Notes under the pieces: generated by a model
Told to the model about the DNA's origin: nothing
Databases searched by the model: none
What the model saw: the letters and a program-made list of their open reading frames with translations, nothing else
Part shown: positions 1 through 8,008 of the stretch, piece by piece
How the letters are laid out: each line of letters starts with the position of its first letter
Position numbering within the stretch: the first letter of the stretch is position 1
Position numbers and translations under genes: made by a program
Source: Bacteroidaceae bacterium
GTDB taxonomy: Bacteria; Bacteroidota; Bacteroidia; Bacteroidales; Bacteroidaceae
Length of the DNA: 64,000 nt
Direction: 5' to 3'
NCBI GenBank assembly: GCA_024398435.1
Contig: JAKSJD010000002.1
Location: 62,001-126,000, forward strand

Positions 1-1187
1 CTGTTGATTGCTTGGAATGGAGGCAGAGCTCCGAGTGTGTAGCAACCAATATCTCCGAAAACGCGTGCACCTTCGTATTCGCCTACCACTTGCTTGAGGG
101 CTGCATAGACGTCTCTGTGTCCGCATCCTTGGCAAAGTGCTGGAGGACGGCCAACTACATTGATTGGGCTGTTGGCAAGTTCTTCTTCTGCTCCATCTGG
201 TTTGCCGCAAAGACCTGCTGCAACATTATCAGGATTGAGTTCTCCGGTGCGAGGCAGACGACCTGTAAGGCGTCCACTGACTGGATAATCTGCAGAGAGA
301 ATGCCCTTTACCTGCTCTTCAACGAATGGCTGTCCGTCTTCTACAACGAGGATTTCATCGCTTTCGCTTGCCAATTGCTTCACTGCATCCACTGGAAGTG
401 GGTACTGAGAAACCTTCAAAACTGAAATGTCCTTCATTCCTGCTTCCATCACATAGTTGTAGCCAATACCGCATGCAATCACACCGAGGCGATTGCGTGA
501 GATATTCTTGCGCATGTACTTTGATGATTCGGCTGCTTGGAGCAAATCAGGTTGCTTGCTGATGAGGCTTGCATATTGGCGGCGTGCAATGGCTGGAAGG
601 AGCACCCAGTGTTTGCCTTCATCTGGATTGAAAGCATTCTGGCTTGATGGTTCGCCTACCTTTACGGCTGCACGAGAGTGGGCCAAACGAGTGACTACTC
701 TCAGCAATACAGGCAACTTCAGTGATTCCGACAACTGGAATGCATCGGCTACCATATCGTAGGCCTCTTGCTGATTGGATGGCTCAAATATAGGAATCAT
801 GGCAAACTTGCCATAGAATCGGCTGTCTTGTTCGTTTTGCGATGAGTGCATCGAAGGGTCGTCGGCAGCAAGAACTATAAGTCCGCCATTGACGCCTGTA
901 ACTGCTGAATTGACGAAAGCATCGGCACATACATTCATTCCGACGTGTTTCATACAAACCAAGGCACGCTTGCCGGCATACGACATTCCGAGGGCTGCCT
1001 CCATGGCTGTCTTCTCGTTTGTACACCATCTGCTTCTGATGCCTCTTTCCTTTGCTAAAGGACTGTTTTGGATGAATTCCGTAATCTCCGTTGAAGGAGT
1101 GCCTGGATAGGCATACACGCCTGAAAGACCTGCATGCAATGCTCCGAGGGCAATGGCTTCATCGCCTAACAATAATCTTTTTTCCAT
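1..1187 (-). CDS. iorA: Indolepyruvate ferredoxin oxidoreductase, alpha subunit (3' part outside window)
   Basis: This protein is expected to oxidise aryl-pyruvates such as indolepyruvate to aryl-acetyl-CoA with reduction of ferredoxin, acting with a beta subunit (IorB) that would lie beyond the window. About 395 codons are visible. The N-terminus starts MEKRLLLGDEAI and is followed by the AYPGTPSTEI motif of the pyruvate-ferredoxin oxidoreductase PYR-like domain. Near residue 370 the start of the TPP-binding domain appears (PALCQGCGHRD). The C-terminal rest of the TPP domain and the usual ferredoxin-like Fe-S domain are cut off. The start codon overlaps the end of the upstream nitrilase gene by 22 bases, so the two are probably translated from one message. 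The family call is strong. The substrate preference is inferred from the family. Confidence 0.93.
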   Translation of the reverse strand, partial: MEKRLLLGDEAIALGALHAGLSGVYAYPGTPSTEITEFIQNSPLAKERGIRSRWCTNEKTAMEAALGMSYAGKRALVCMKHVGMNVCADAFVNSAVTGVNGGLIVLAADDPSMHSSQNEQDSRFYGKFAMIPIFEPSNQQEAYDMVADAFQLSESLKLPVLLRVVTRLAHSRAAVKVGEPSSQNAFNPDEGKHWVLLPAIARRQYASLISKQPDLLQAAESSKYMRKNISRNRLGVIACGIGYNYVMEAGMKDISVLKVSQYPLPVDAVKQLASESDEILVVEDGQPFVEEQVKGILSADYPVSGRLTGRLPRTGELNPDNVAAGLCGKPDGAEEELANSPINVVGRPPALCQGCGHRDVYAALKQVVGEYEGARVFGDIGCYTLGALPPFQAIN

Positions 1188-1951
1188 ATTATATCTTTTA
1201 ATGTAGGGAACTTCGTACGGTAGCGGTTGAGCTGATCCATATCGATTTCACCTGTAATTGCACATTCTTTTCCGTCTTCTGGCGATTCGGCCAATATGTG
1301 TCCGTAAGGATGAACTATCTTTGAACCTCCGAAATAAACTCCCCAATCGTCGTTGCCTACACGGCTGCAAGCAGCAACGAAACATTGGTTTTCAATTGCA
1401 CGAGCCGGAATCAGAGTGTCCCAAGCCAATCGGCGGGCAAGTGGCCACTCGGCAGAATAGATGATAAGGTCGTAAAGTGCATTTCCCTCATCGTCCATAC
1501 TGTTTCGGCACCACATTGGGAAACGAAGGTCGTAACAAACTTCAAGCAGAATCTTCACTCCTCTGAATTCTACGATCACTCTTTCTGTACCGGCTGTATA
1601 ATTGTCGGATTCGCCTGCATAGAGGAAGAGGTGGCTCTTGTCGTATGTGGTTACCTTACCATCTGGTTCCACGAAAAACATTCTGTTGTAGAACTTTCCC
1701 CCGTCTTCTATTGCAATACTTCCACAAATGGCTGCGTCCATTTCCTTTGCCTTGCGAATCATCCATTTCACCGTGTCAGTGTCTGCTGGTTCGGCCAACC
1801 CAACTGGCTTGGTGATGAATCCAGTAGAAAACATTTCTGGCAAGAGGTATAAATCGGCACCCGGATTGGCGCTGATGATGCTATCGGCTCTTTCCACATT
1901 GGCTTGAGGATTTGCCCATGCAATATCGTGTTGTACTAATGTTATCTTCAC
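1166..1951 (-). CDS. Nitrilase-superfamily omega-amidase (YafV-like)
   Basis: This 261-aa carbon-nitrogen hydrolase probably deamidates 2-oxoglutaramate or a similar omega-amide of a transamination product. The catalytic triad of the superfamily is visible: Glu in LPEMFSTG (about residue 39), Lys in YDKSHLF (about 106) and Cys in EVCYDLRFP (about 138). The CYDLRFP form is typical of the YafV/NIT2 branch. The start is GTG; no ATG fits the conserved KITLVQHD N-terminus. It lies directly upstream of iorA and overlaps it by 22 bases. A shared role in amino-acid and keto-acid catabolism is therefore plausible but is inference. A -7-like box lies about 22 bases upstream of the start. Confidence 0.9.
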   Translation of the reverse strand: MKITLVQHDIAWANPQANVERADSIISANPGADLYLLPEMFSTGFITKPVGLAEPADTDTVKWMIRKAKEMDAAICGSIAIEDGGKFYNRMFFVEPDGKVTTYDKSHLFLYAGESDNYTAGTERVIVEFRGVKILLEVCYDLRFPMWCRNSMDDEGNALYDLIIYSAEWPLARRLAWDTLIPARAIENQCFVAACSRVGNDDWGVYFGGSKIVHPYGHILAESPEDGKECAITGEIDMDQLNRYRTKFPTLKDIIWKKDYC

Positions 1952-1972
1952 GTTTTATTTTGTTTGGAATTG

Positions 1973-1980
1973 CAAAAATA
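1973..1980 (-). promoter_or_regulatory. Bacteroidetes-type -7 box for nitrilase-iorA
   Basis: On the minus strand this reads TATTTTTG, matching TAnnTTTG, about 21 bases upstream of the GTG start. A TTTG at the ideal -33 distance was not found, so this is a moderate call. Confidence 0.5.
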
Positions 1981-2109
1981 CAAAAAAATAGTATATTCTC
2001 AATATTTTAAGCAAAAAAATGTAGTTTTAATGTATTTTACATTATTCTTTGTGGCAATATATGCAGTTTGGATTGACATTTATCCAATACAAGCCAATAA
2101 AAAAAACAT

Positions 2110-2211
2110 TATAATGTTTGACCCTTTTTCTTATGGTTCGTGAGGTCATTTCTTATAATGTTTGACCCTTTTTCTTATAATGTTTTGGTGCTCGAACCAT
2201 AATGTTTTTTT
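2110..2211. repeat. 22-base phased repeat array A (five units)
   Basis: Unit starts fall at 2110, 2132, 2154, 2176 and 2198, exactly 22 bases apart. Four units begin with TATAATGTTT or CATAATGTTT and one with TATGGTTCGT. Units 1 and 3 are identical over all 22 bases. The last unit runs straight into seven T (2205-2211). Similar arrays with the same period occur at 9757, 17469 and 39348. Confidence 0.85.
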
Positions 2212-2217
2212 AAGCAT

Positions 2218-2250
2218 AAAAAAAGTAGACCAACTTCACAGCTAGTCTAC
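2218..2250 (-). terminator. Rho-independent terminator
   Basis: On the minus strand a six-base stem (GTAGAC/GTCTAC) with a 14-base loop is followed by seven T. It lies about 190 bases beyond the LicD stop and at the end of the small-RNA candidate. Confidence 0.6.
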
Positions 2251-2322
2251 CCCAAAAAATATATCTACAAAATTAACATGTACTATTTTATATATGGCTT
2301 GTGAGCCACATTTTTTTGTATC
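2218..2322 (-). ncRNA. Candidate small RNA, ~105 nt
   Basis: A well-formed minus-strand promoter (TATCTTTG at 2329-2336, with TTTG 20 bases upstream) is followed about 80 bases later by a hairpin (GTAGAC 2225-2230 pairing with GTCTAC 2245-2250) and a T-run (2218-2224). No convincing ORF lies between them. A second small hairpin (TGGC...GCCA) sits inside. The terminator may also serve the LicD gene upstream. The RNA is inferred only from the promoter-terminator pair. Confidence 0.45.
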
Positions 2323-2328
2323 ACACTG

Positions 2329-2336
2329 CAAAGATA
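2329..2336 (-). promoter_or_regulatory. Promoter for small-RNA candidate
   Basis: The minus strand reads TATCTTTG with a TTTG element 20 bases upstream, the standard Bacteroidetes spacing. It faces away from any protein gene and towards the terminator at 2218-2250. Confidence 0.55.
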
Positions 2337-2440
2337 TAATAATCTTTCCGAACAACCAAATATTTTTGTAAAAAAGTGGTGCCGAACTGTTACTTTTTAT
2401 GCCGAACCCAATTTTACTTGTCTGCTTGTCCCCAAAAAGT

Positions 2441-3319
2441 TTACAACACCTTCTTGAATACCTCGCGATACGAACGGTCGGTTTCATAAGTGTGAGCTCC
2501 ATGACGAGTGGCACTGTGAACCGGAGTCATATAATCCCCATATTCAGCCGTTAGCATGCTATCGTATGCAGCAGGAATCGGAACCTCAAGCCATTCGAAT
2601 TTCGTTAGGACGGTTTCCTTATAATCGCTCACGGCTCTAACCACTGAATAGTTCTTGTATCCAATCGGGCAACAAACCACAGCCCTGTCTTCCTTATACC
2701 TCCTCAATTCGTCTTCAAACTGGGCGTATAACCATTTGTCCGACAGGCACTTAGTGTTGTTCCTGCAATACTTGTACCAACCCTCTGGCAAGTGGCGGAA
2801 AACCTTTTGAGTGAACTTGATTCTTTGCTTCATTTTGCGAAGTTTCTGTTCGTGTTTTCTGATAGCTCGAGGGTTGTTTGGAAGATAATCCAAAGGGAAA
2901 ATATCAAGGAAAATGCCTCGGCAATAACGAGCCAAATCGGCCGAATTGTATTCGGCACTTTCAACGTTTCGAATCTGAATGTGGCGATGATTATAGTGGG
3001 GGTCGGTATAGAAGTTTTGGAAGAAATGAGGATGCGTAAACTCTTGAGGACCAACCTCTTGCAACTTGTCAAAGTCGGCACGAGGCATCACGACATCAAT
3101 ATCATCGTCCCAAGGAATGTAACCATGATGCCTTACTGCTCCGATGAGGCTTCCGCCTTCCATCCAAAAGCGAAGACCATACTTCTCGCAAACTCGTTGC
3201 AATTCCTGAAGCATATCCAACTGAACCGCCCACACCTTCTTCATATGGGCAGAGACAGTGTAGCCGTCCCTTGTTTCCTCATCAAGAAATCCCTGAGGAG
3301 GATTGTTCTTTAGTATCAT
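2441..3319 (-). CDS. LicD-family nucleotidyltransferase-like protein
   Basis: A 292-aa protein of the LicD family. Members attach phosphorylcholine or other phospho-substituents to cell-surface glycans. The diagnostic block is at about residues 55-80 (GGSLIGAVRHHGYIPWDDDI then DVVMPR), with the DDDID metal-binding acidic run intact. The N-terminal helical part (residues 20-50) and the aromatic/basic C-terminus fit the family, and the length is normal. It lies 98 bases downstream of metG in the same direction, separated by an imperfect inverted repeat, so weak co-transcription with metG is possible. The donor and the acceptor glycan cannot be read from the sequence. Confidence 0.88.
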   Translation of the reverse strand: MILKNNPPQGFLDEETRDGYTVSAHMKKVWAVQLDMLQELQRVCEKYGLRFWMEGGSLIGAVRHHGYIPWDDDIDVVMPRADFDKLQEVGPQEFTHPHFFQNFYTDPHYNHRHIQIRNVESAEYNSADLARYCRGIFLDIFPLDYLPNNPRAIRKHEQKLRKMKQRIKFTQKVFRHLPEGWYKYCRNNTKCLSDKWLYAQFEDELRRYKEDRAVVCCPIGYKNYSVVRAVSDYKETVLTKFEWLEVPIPAAYDSMLTAEYGDYMTPVHSATRHGAHTYETDRSYREVFKKVL

Positions 3320-3338
3320 AACTACCTTTCAAATAAGT

Positions 3339-3375
3339 GTACCTTCCCCACAATGAGGGAGAAGATACACCTTAT
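3339..3375 (-). promoter_or_regulatory. Imperfect inverted repeat between metG and LicD gene
   Basis: AAGTGTACCTTCCCC and the complement of GGGAGAAGATACACCTT form an imperfect stem about 45 bases after the metG stop. There is no T-run, so it is more like a processing or attenuation hairpin than a full terminator. Confidence 0.35.
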
Positions 3376-3417
3376 ATTATATTATTATATATATACTGAC
3401 TGATGAAGGCATAAGCA

Positions 3418-5475
3418 TTAGCAAACCGTACTGCCTGGCTTTACCTCATGCTCAACGGTTGTCACGCTTATAGTTCCGTCCCAATCCTCGGCTGAGAGAA
3501 TCATTCCCTCACTGACAAGGCCGTTCTTGAACTCGCGTGGAGCCAAATTGGCAATGAAGAGGACTTCCTTACCCAGCAATTGCTCTGGTTCGTACCATTG
3601 GGCAATGCCACTGACGATTGTGCGCTTCTGTAATCCATCGTCGATGAGGAATCGAAGGAGCTTCTTCATCTTTGGCACTCGTTCGCATTCGAGAACCTTA
3701 CCTACACGGATGTCCAACTTCTGGAAGTCGTCGAACTGAATGTTTTCCTTTACAGGTTGTGCATGCCAAGTTTCTGCCTCATTTGCCTTCTTTGTGGCTT
3801 CGAGTTTGTCGAGCTGGCTCTGGATAACATCGTCCTCAATCTTTTGGAAGAGAAGTTCTGGTTCGCCGAGTTGCTTGCCTGCAGGCAATAAGCCCATACT
3901 TCCGAGTTCTTCCCAACGGAACGAATCCATGCAAAGCATTTCACGAAGTTTCTTCGAAGAGAATGGGAGGAATGGCTCGAAAGCAATTGCAAGATTTGCA
4001 GTGAGCTGGAGAGATATATTGATTATTGTCTTCACGCGCTCAGGGTCGGTCTTGATAAGTTTCCAAGGCTCTTCGTCAGCAATGTACTTGTTGCCGATGC
4101 GGGCAAGATTCATTGCTTCCTTCTGGGCATCGCGGAACTTGAACTGGTCGAGCAAAGCTTCTACCTTCTGCTTCACATCCTTGAATTCGTCGATTGTGGC
4201 TTTGTCATAATCTGTGAGTTCGCCACACTGAGGAACAAGTCCGTTGTAGTATTTCTTTGTGAGCTGGAGGGCACGGTTTACGAAGTTACCATATACGGCA
4301 ACAAGTTCATTGTTGTTGCGTGCCTGATAGTCCTTCCAAGTGAAGTCGTTGTCCTTTGTCTCTGGAGCATTAGCTGTAAGAACATAGCGGAGGACATCCT
4401 GCTTGCCAGGCATATCCTCAAGATATTCGTTGAGCCAAACTGCCCAATTGCGGCTTGTACTGATTTTGTCGCCTTCGAGGTTGAGGAATTCGTTTGAAGG
4501 TACATTGTCAGGAAGAATATAATCTCCGTGAGCTTTGAGCATAGAAGGGAATACGATGCAGTGGAACACGATGTTGTCCTTACCGATGAAATGAATCATA
4601 CGGCAATCTTCATCCTGCCACCATTGCTGCCACTGACCATACTTATCTGGATTGGCATCGCAGAGTTCCTTTGTGTTTGAAATATAGCCAATAGGGGCAT
4701 CAAACCAAACATAAAGCACTTTGCCTTCTGCTCCTTCCACTGGAACTGGGATACCCCAATTGAGGTCGCGAGTGACGGCACGTGGTTTCAAACCGCCATC
4801 GAGCCAACTCTTGCACTGCCCATATACATTTGGACGCCATTCCTTGTGTTCGTTGAGAATCCATTGTTCGAGCCACTGCTGATACTGGTCGAGAGGCAAG
4901 TACCAATGCTTTGTCATCTTCTTTACGAGAGGATTGCCAGTGACTGCATTGTATGGGTTGATGAGTTCGTCAGGTGAAAGAGTGCTTCCACACTTTTCAC
5001 ACTGGTCGCCATAAGCTTCTGGTGCATGACAGCGAGGACATTCTCCACGGATGTTTCTGTCAGTGAGGAATTCGCCTGCCTGCTCGTCATAGTATTGTTC
5101 GCTTTCGCTTTCCACGAACTTACCTTCATCATAGAGTTTGCGGAAGAAATCGGCAGCAAACTTATGATGAATAGCAGAAGTGGTGCGGCTGTAAACATCG
5201 AATGAAATGCCGAACTCTTCGAATGATTTCTTGATAATATTGTGGTAACGATCCACAACATCCTGTGGAGTGCAACCTTCCTTGCGAGCTCTGATAGTTA
5301 CTGGAACTCCGTGTTCATCACTACCTCCAACAAAGAGTACGTCCTGGCCTTTGAGTCGGAGATAACGTGCATAGATATCGGCTGGTACGTACACTCCGGC
5401 AAGGTGGCCTATGTGAACTGGTCCGTTTGCATAAGGAAGTGCTGAGGTTACCAGCGTTCTTTTATATTGCTTCAT
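3418..5475 (-). CDS. metG: Methionine--tRNA ligase
   Basis: This 685-aa class I synthetase charges tRNA-Met in the cytoplasm. HIGH occurs exactly at residues 21-24. A zinc knuckle with two CxxC pairs (CPRC...CEKC) is near residues 145-161. The KMSKS loop appears as KISTS near residue 335. The anticodon-binding helical domain follows. The last ~110 residues form an EMAP/Trbp111-like tRNA-binding OB fold ([15 protein letters not shown], then [17 protein letters not shown]), as in the dimeric long form of MetRS. The full length agrees with the family. pyrH lies 50 bases upstream in the same direction and the LicD gene downstream. Confidence 0.98.
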   Translation of the reverse strand: MKQYKRTLVTSALPYANGPVHIGHLAGVYVPADIYARYLRLKGQDVLFVGGSDEHGVPVTIRARKEGCTPQDVVDRYHNIIKKSFEEFGISFDVYSRTTSAIHHKFAADFFRKLYDEGKFVESESEQYYDEQAGEFLTDRNIRGECPRCHAPEAYGDQCEKCGSTLSPDELINPYNAVTGNPLVKKMTKHWYLPLDQYQQWLEQWILNEHKEWRPNVYGQCKSWLDGGLKPRAVTRDLNWGIPVPVEGAEGKVLYVWFDAPIGYISNTKELCDANPDKYGQWQQWWQDEDCRMIHFIGKDNIVFHCIVFPSMLKAHGDYILPDNVPSNEFLNLEGDKISTSRNWAVWLNEYLEDMPGKQDVLRYVLTANAPETKDNDFTWKDYQARNNNELVAVYGNFVNRALQLTKKYYNGLVPQCGELTDYDKATIDEFKDVKQKVEALLDQFKFRDAQKEAMNLARIGNKYIADEEPWKLIKTDPERVKTIINISLQLTANLAIAFEPFLPFSSKKLREMLCMDSFRWEELGSMGLLPAGKQLGEPELLFQKIEDDVIQSQLDKLEATKKANEAETWHAQPVKENIQFDDFQKLDIRVGKVLECERVPKMKKLLRFLIDDGLQKRTIVSGIAQWYEPEQLLGKEVLFIANLAPREFKNGLVSEGMILSAEDWDGTISVTTVEHEVKPGSTVC

Positions 5476-5525
5476 ATCTCTATATGTGTGTTTGTTAAAT
5501 TAGTTATATCCAGTTTGCTTGACAT

Positions 5526-6236
5526 CTATTTGTGTACGAGTGTACCTATGTCTTCGCCTTCCATCACCTTCTTCAGGTTGCCTACGATATCCATGTTGAA
5601 CACATAGATAGGAAGGTCGTTTTCCTTACACATTGTAGTAGCTGTAAGGTCCATCACGCGAAGATTCTTATTATAGATTTCGTCGAATGTGATTTCGCTG
5701 TACTTTGTGGCAGTTGGGTCTTTCTCGGGATCGGCTGTATAGACTCCGTCAACTCGAGTGCCCTTAAGCATTACATCGGCTTCGATTTCGATGCCTCGAA
5801 GTGAACTGCCTGTATCTGTAGTGAAGTAAGGACTTCCGGTTCCACAAGAGAAGATAGCCACTTCTCCGCGTTCCATTGCTTCAATTGCTTTCCACTTTGT
5901 GTAGAATTCGCCTATTGGTTCCATTCGTATGGCTGTCAGTACGCGACTCTTGCAACCGATTGCTCCGAGTGCACTGCTGAGTGCAAGTGAGTTGATTACA
6001 GTGGCACACATTCCCATTTGGTCGCCTTTTACTCGGTCGAATCCTTTTCCTGCACCACTCAATCCGCGGAATATGTTGCCTCCGCCGATTACAATACCTA
6101 TCTCCACTCCCATGTCGTGAACTTCCTTGATTTGCTGAGCATATTCATTGAGACGGTTCACGTCGATGCCATAGTTCTGTTCGCCCATAAGACTTTCGCC
6201 ACTGAGCTTAAGCAATATTCTTTTGAATTTAGCCAT
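5526..6236 (-). CDS. pyrH: UMP kinase
   Basis: A 236-aa member of the amino-acid-kinase fold family. It phosphorylates UMP to UDP with ATP in pyrimidine nucleotide synthesis. The N-terminal KRILLKLSGESL motif, the GGGNIFRG loop (about 50-58) and the DPEKDPTATKY segment are all characteristic of bacterial PyrH. The length is normal. The start lies only 9 bases after the stop of the Cthe_2159-like gene, so pyrH may be transcribed in part from the upstream surface-protein operon, an unusual coupling for a housekeeping gene. A dedicated promoter was not recognised. Confidence 0.97.
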   Translation of the reverse strand: MAKFKRILLKLSGESLMGEQNYGIDVNRLNEYAQQIKEVHDMGVEIGIVIGGGNIFRGLSGAGKGFDRVKGDQMGMCATVINSLALSSALGAIGCKSRVLTAIRMEPIGEFYTKWKAIEAMERGEVAIFSCGTGSPYFTTDTGSSLRGIEIEADVMLKGTRVDGVYTADPEKDPTATKYSEITFDEIYNKNLRVMDLTATTMCKENDLPIYVFNMDIVGNLKKVMEGEDIGTLVHK

Positions 6237-6245
6237 ATTTTGATT

Positions 6246-7598
6246 TTATTTCATCTGACCATTGCGGCTACCGCCAGTCCAATTGTCAGTTCCTATCTTT
6301 GGTGTGCCGGCTGTGTATGTGATGTTTCCTCCTATTTGGTTGAGTGTACCAATGATATGAAGAGGAAGTGCGGCAGAATTGTTGACTGTAATCTTAATGT
6401 CTCCGTTTGAGATTTCTACATCCTTATCTCCACGAATACCTGTGCAATAGCTTTGGTCCTTTGTGTAAGTACCTGCATCGAGGGTTACATCGATTGTTGT
6501 TCCCATGAAGAAGAGGTCGCCACCATTGCGGACAGTGTCAGTAACCTTTGTATTCTTCTTACCCTTGACGAGTTTTGAACCTTCGCCAGAGATTGTCGCT
6601 ACGATTGTACCACCAGAGAATGTTGCGGTGTAGCATGAACGGATTGCTTCGCAGAGGCGGCCCTTCACGTTGATGTTCATCTGGCCGTTGCTCATCTTGA
6701 AGATACTGTCGCACTTGATTGCAGAAACGTCTTCGCTTGTTACAGCGAGGTTGAGTGTACCACCCTTGATGTTTACACAACCATAATCATCTGAATCGAT
6801 GCAGTCGCCGCCAACATTTTCCATGTTGATTGTACCACCGTTGATTTTGAAGAAGTTGTTGTCGCCGTCGCCCTTCAAGCCTTTTCCACAGTGGATTCCG
6901 TCGCTCATGGCCTTGAGGATGTTGATTGTTCCGGCCGACTTCTTGATTTCGATATATTCCTTTGCACAAAGTGCATGCTTTGTATTTCCGGTAATGTTGA
7001 GAGTACCGCCACCCTTGATTTCAAGGTGTCCCTTTGTGTAGAAAGCTCCCTTGTGGGCACCGTTTGCACAGTCGGCAATGTTGTTTACGGTTCCGTCCTT
7101 GAGAAGGAGGTCGATGCGCTTACCACATTCAATATCGATAGCTCCGCCCTTTGTGTTGGTGAGGTCAAGTCCGGCAAGTTCTAGAGTGAGCTTGTATTCA
7201 CCGTTGATTGTGAGCGAACCGCTTGTGGATGTTCCCGAAACGGAATAGAGGTATTCGTCAGTTGTGTTGGTGTTTGTGATAGTTACATTTGCACCATTTA
7301 CTGAAGAAGTTACTCCGGTGAAAGATTCCGGGATTGTGACAGTGGCTGTGGAACCGTTGTAGACAATCTTAATCTGTGGGAACTGTGGTTCTGCGAATAC
7401 TATACTGTCGATATCTTCTGAGAGATAGTTCTCGAGTCCGATGTTTATGCTTCCGTCGGCACAAGGAGTGATGTCTCCGAGTGTGTCGAGTTGGAAAACA
7501 TCATAAGTGTAACCTTCGCAAACGTATATTTTATTCTGTGCATGCAAAGCACACATAGTGCTGAGCAAAGCAATCAAAGTCAGAGTTATTCGTTTCAT
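6246..7598 (-). CDS. Secreted Cthe_2159-like carbohydrate-binding beta-helix protein
   Basis: A 450-aa exported protein with an N-terminal signal peptide ending ALHAQ. After a ~75-residue N-terminal module the body consists of short beta-helix rungs: GEYKLTLELAGLDLTN, GGAIDIECGKRIDLLLKDGT, KGHLEIKGGGTLNI, KEYIEIKKSAGTINI, SDGIHCGKGL and similar. This matches the Cthe_2159/DUF4353 family, known for binding acidic or cellulosic polysaccharides. No catalytic motif is evident. It overlaps the upstream 122-aa gene by 4 bases (ATGA), so the two are translationally coupled. A longer paralogue is at 35563-37206. The operon context (VTC, DUF4956, barrel) suggests a role in displaying or binding a surface polymer; that is inference. 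Confidence 0.8.
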   Translation of the reverse strand: MKRITLTLIALLSTMCALHAQNKIYVCEGYTYDVFQLDTLGDITPCADGSINIGLENYLSEDIDSIVFAEPQFPQIKIVYNGSTATVTIPESFTGVTSSVNGANVTITNTNTTDEYLYSVSGTSTSGSLTINGEYKLTLELAGLDLTNTKGGAIDIECGKRIDLLLKDGTVNNIADCANGAHKGAFYTKGHLEIKGGGTLNITGNTKHALCAKEYIEIKKSAGTINILKAMSDGIHCGKGLKGDGDNNFFKINGGTINMENVGGDCIDSDDYGCVNIKGGTLNLAVTSEDVSAIKCDSIFKMSNGQMNINVKGRLCEAIRSCYTATFSGGTIVATISGEGSKLVKGKKNTKVTDTVRNGGDLFFMGTTIDVTLDAGTYTKDQSYCTGIRGDKDVEISNGDIKITVNNSAALPLHIIGTLNQIGGNITYTAGTPKIGTDNWTGGSRNGQMK

Positions 7599-7963
7599 TT
7601 AACAAGTACTTTTTGTCCGTTTATGATATAGATTCCCTTAGTTGGTCGTTCTACCTTACGTCCGGTGAGGTCGAAGATTTCCTTGGATTCCTGTTTCTTG
7701 TCTTTTTCCACGCCACGGATTGCGAGTGGTGTGGTGCTGAAGTACATGCGGTTGATATTCTGCATTGCTTCTTCTGTCTTGGTGCCGTCTTTCTTGGTGA
7801 GTACAACCTTACCATTCTCGAAGGTAATCTTCTGCATGTTCTTGAGTTCGTAACCTGTCTCGCCTGATGTTGCCTCTACATAGAGGTTGTATTCTTCTTG
7901 TGCAAATGCTGTCACTCCGAGTGTGAGTGCAAGTGCCATTGTTATGATTCTTTTCATGTTCAA
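7595..7963 (-). CDS. Small exported protein with sorting-like C-terminal tail
   Basis: A 122-aa protein with a clear signal peptide (MKRIITMALALTLGVTAFAQ). A small central segment (about residues 35-75) reads GYELKNMQKITFENGKVVL, of a type common at the start of Bacteroidales surface proteins. The C-terminus is DLTGRKV...PTKGIYIINGQKVLVK. This tail resembles Bacteroidetes type IX secretion tails and recurs in the proteins at 30942-33116 and 53313-57107. Here almost nothing else is present, so it looks like an N-terminal domain joined directly to a sorting tail. The start could also be the second Met at 7957. It is coupled to the following beta-helix gene by a 4-base overlap. Confidence 0.72.
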   Translation of the reverse strand: MNMKRIITMALALTLGVTAFAQEEYNLYVEATSGETGYELKNMQKITFENGKVVLTKKDGTKTEEAMQNINRMYFSTTPLAIRGVEKDKKQESKEIFDLTGRKVERPTKGIYIINGQKVLVK

Positions 7964-8008
7964 TTCTTTTGTTTTTCTGTGTAAAATTAGTTGTATGTTT
8001 TGTTTTGA

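Larger units (their letters stand above)
1952..2440. other. Gene-free spacer between nitrilase and LicD genes
   Basis: No protein gene is supported here. From left to right the spacer holds the promoter region of the nitrilase gene, a 22-base phased repeat array (2110-2211), a minus-strand terminator (2218-2250) and a minus-strand promoter-like box (2329-2336). The last two bound a small-RNA candidate. Confidence 0.7.

Noticed and set aside
2242-2514. 90-codon minus-strand ORF overlapping the end of the LicD gene
   Set aside because: It overlaps the LicD coding region in another frame and continues through the small-RNA candidate; the translation looks non-coding.
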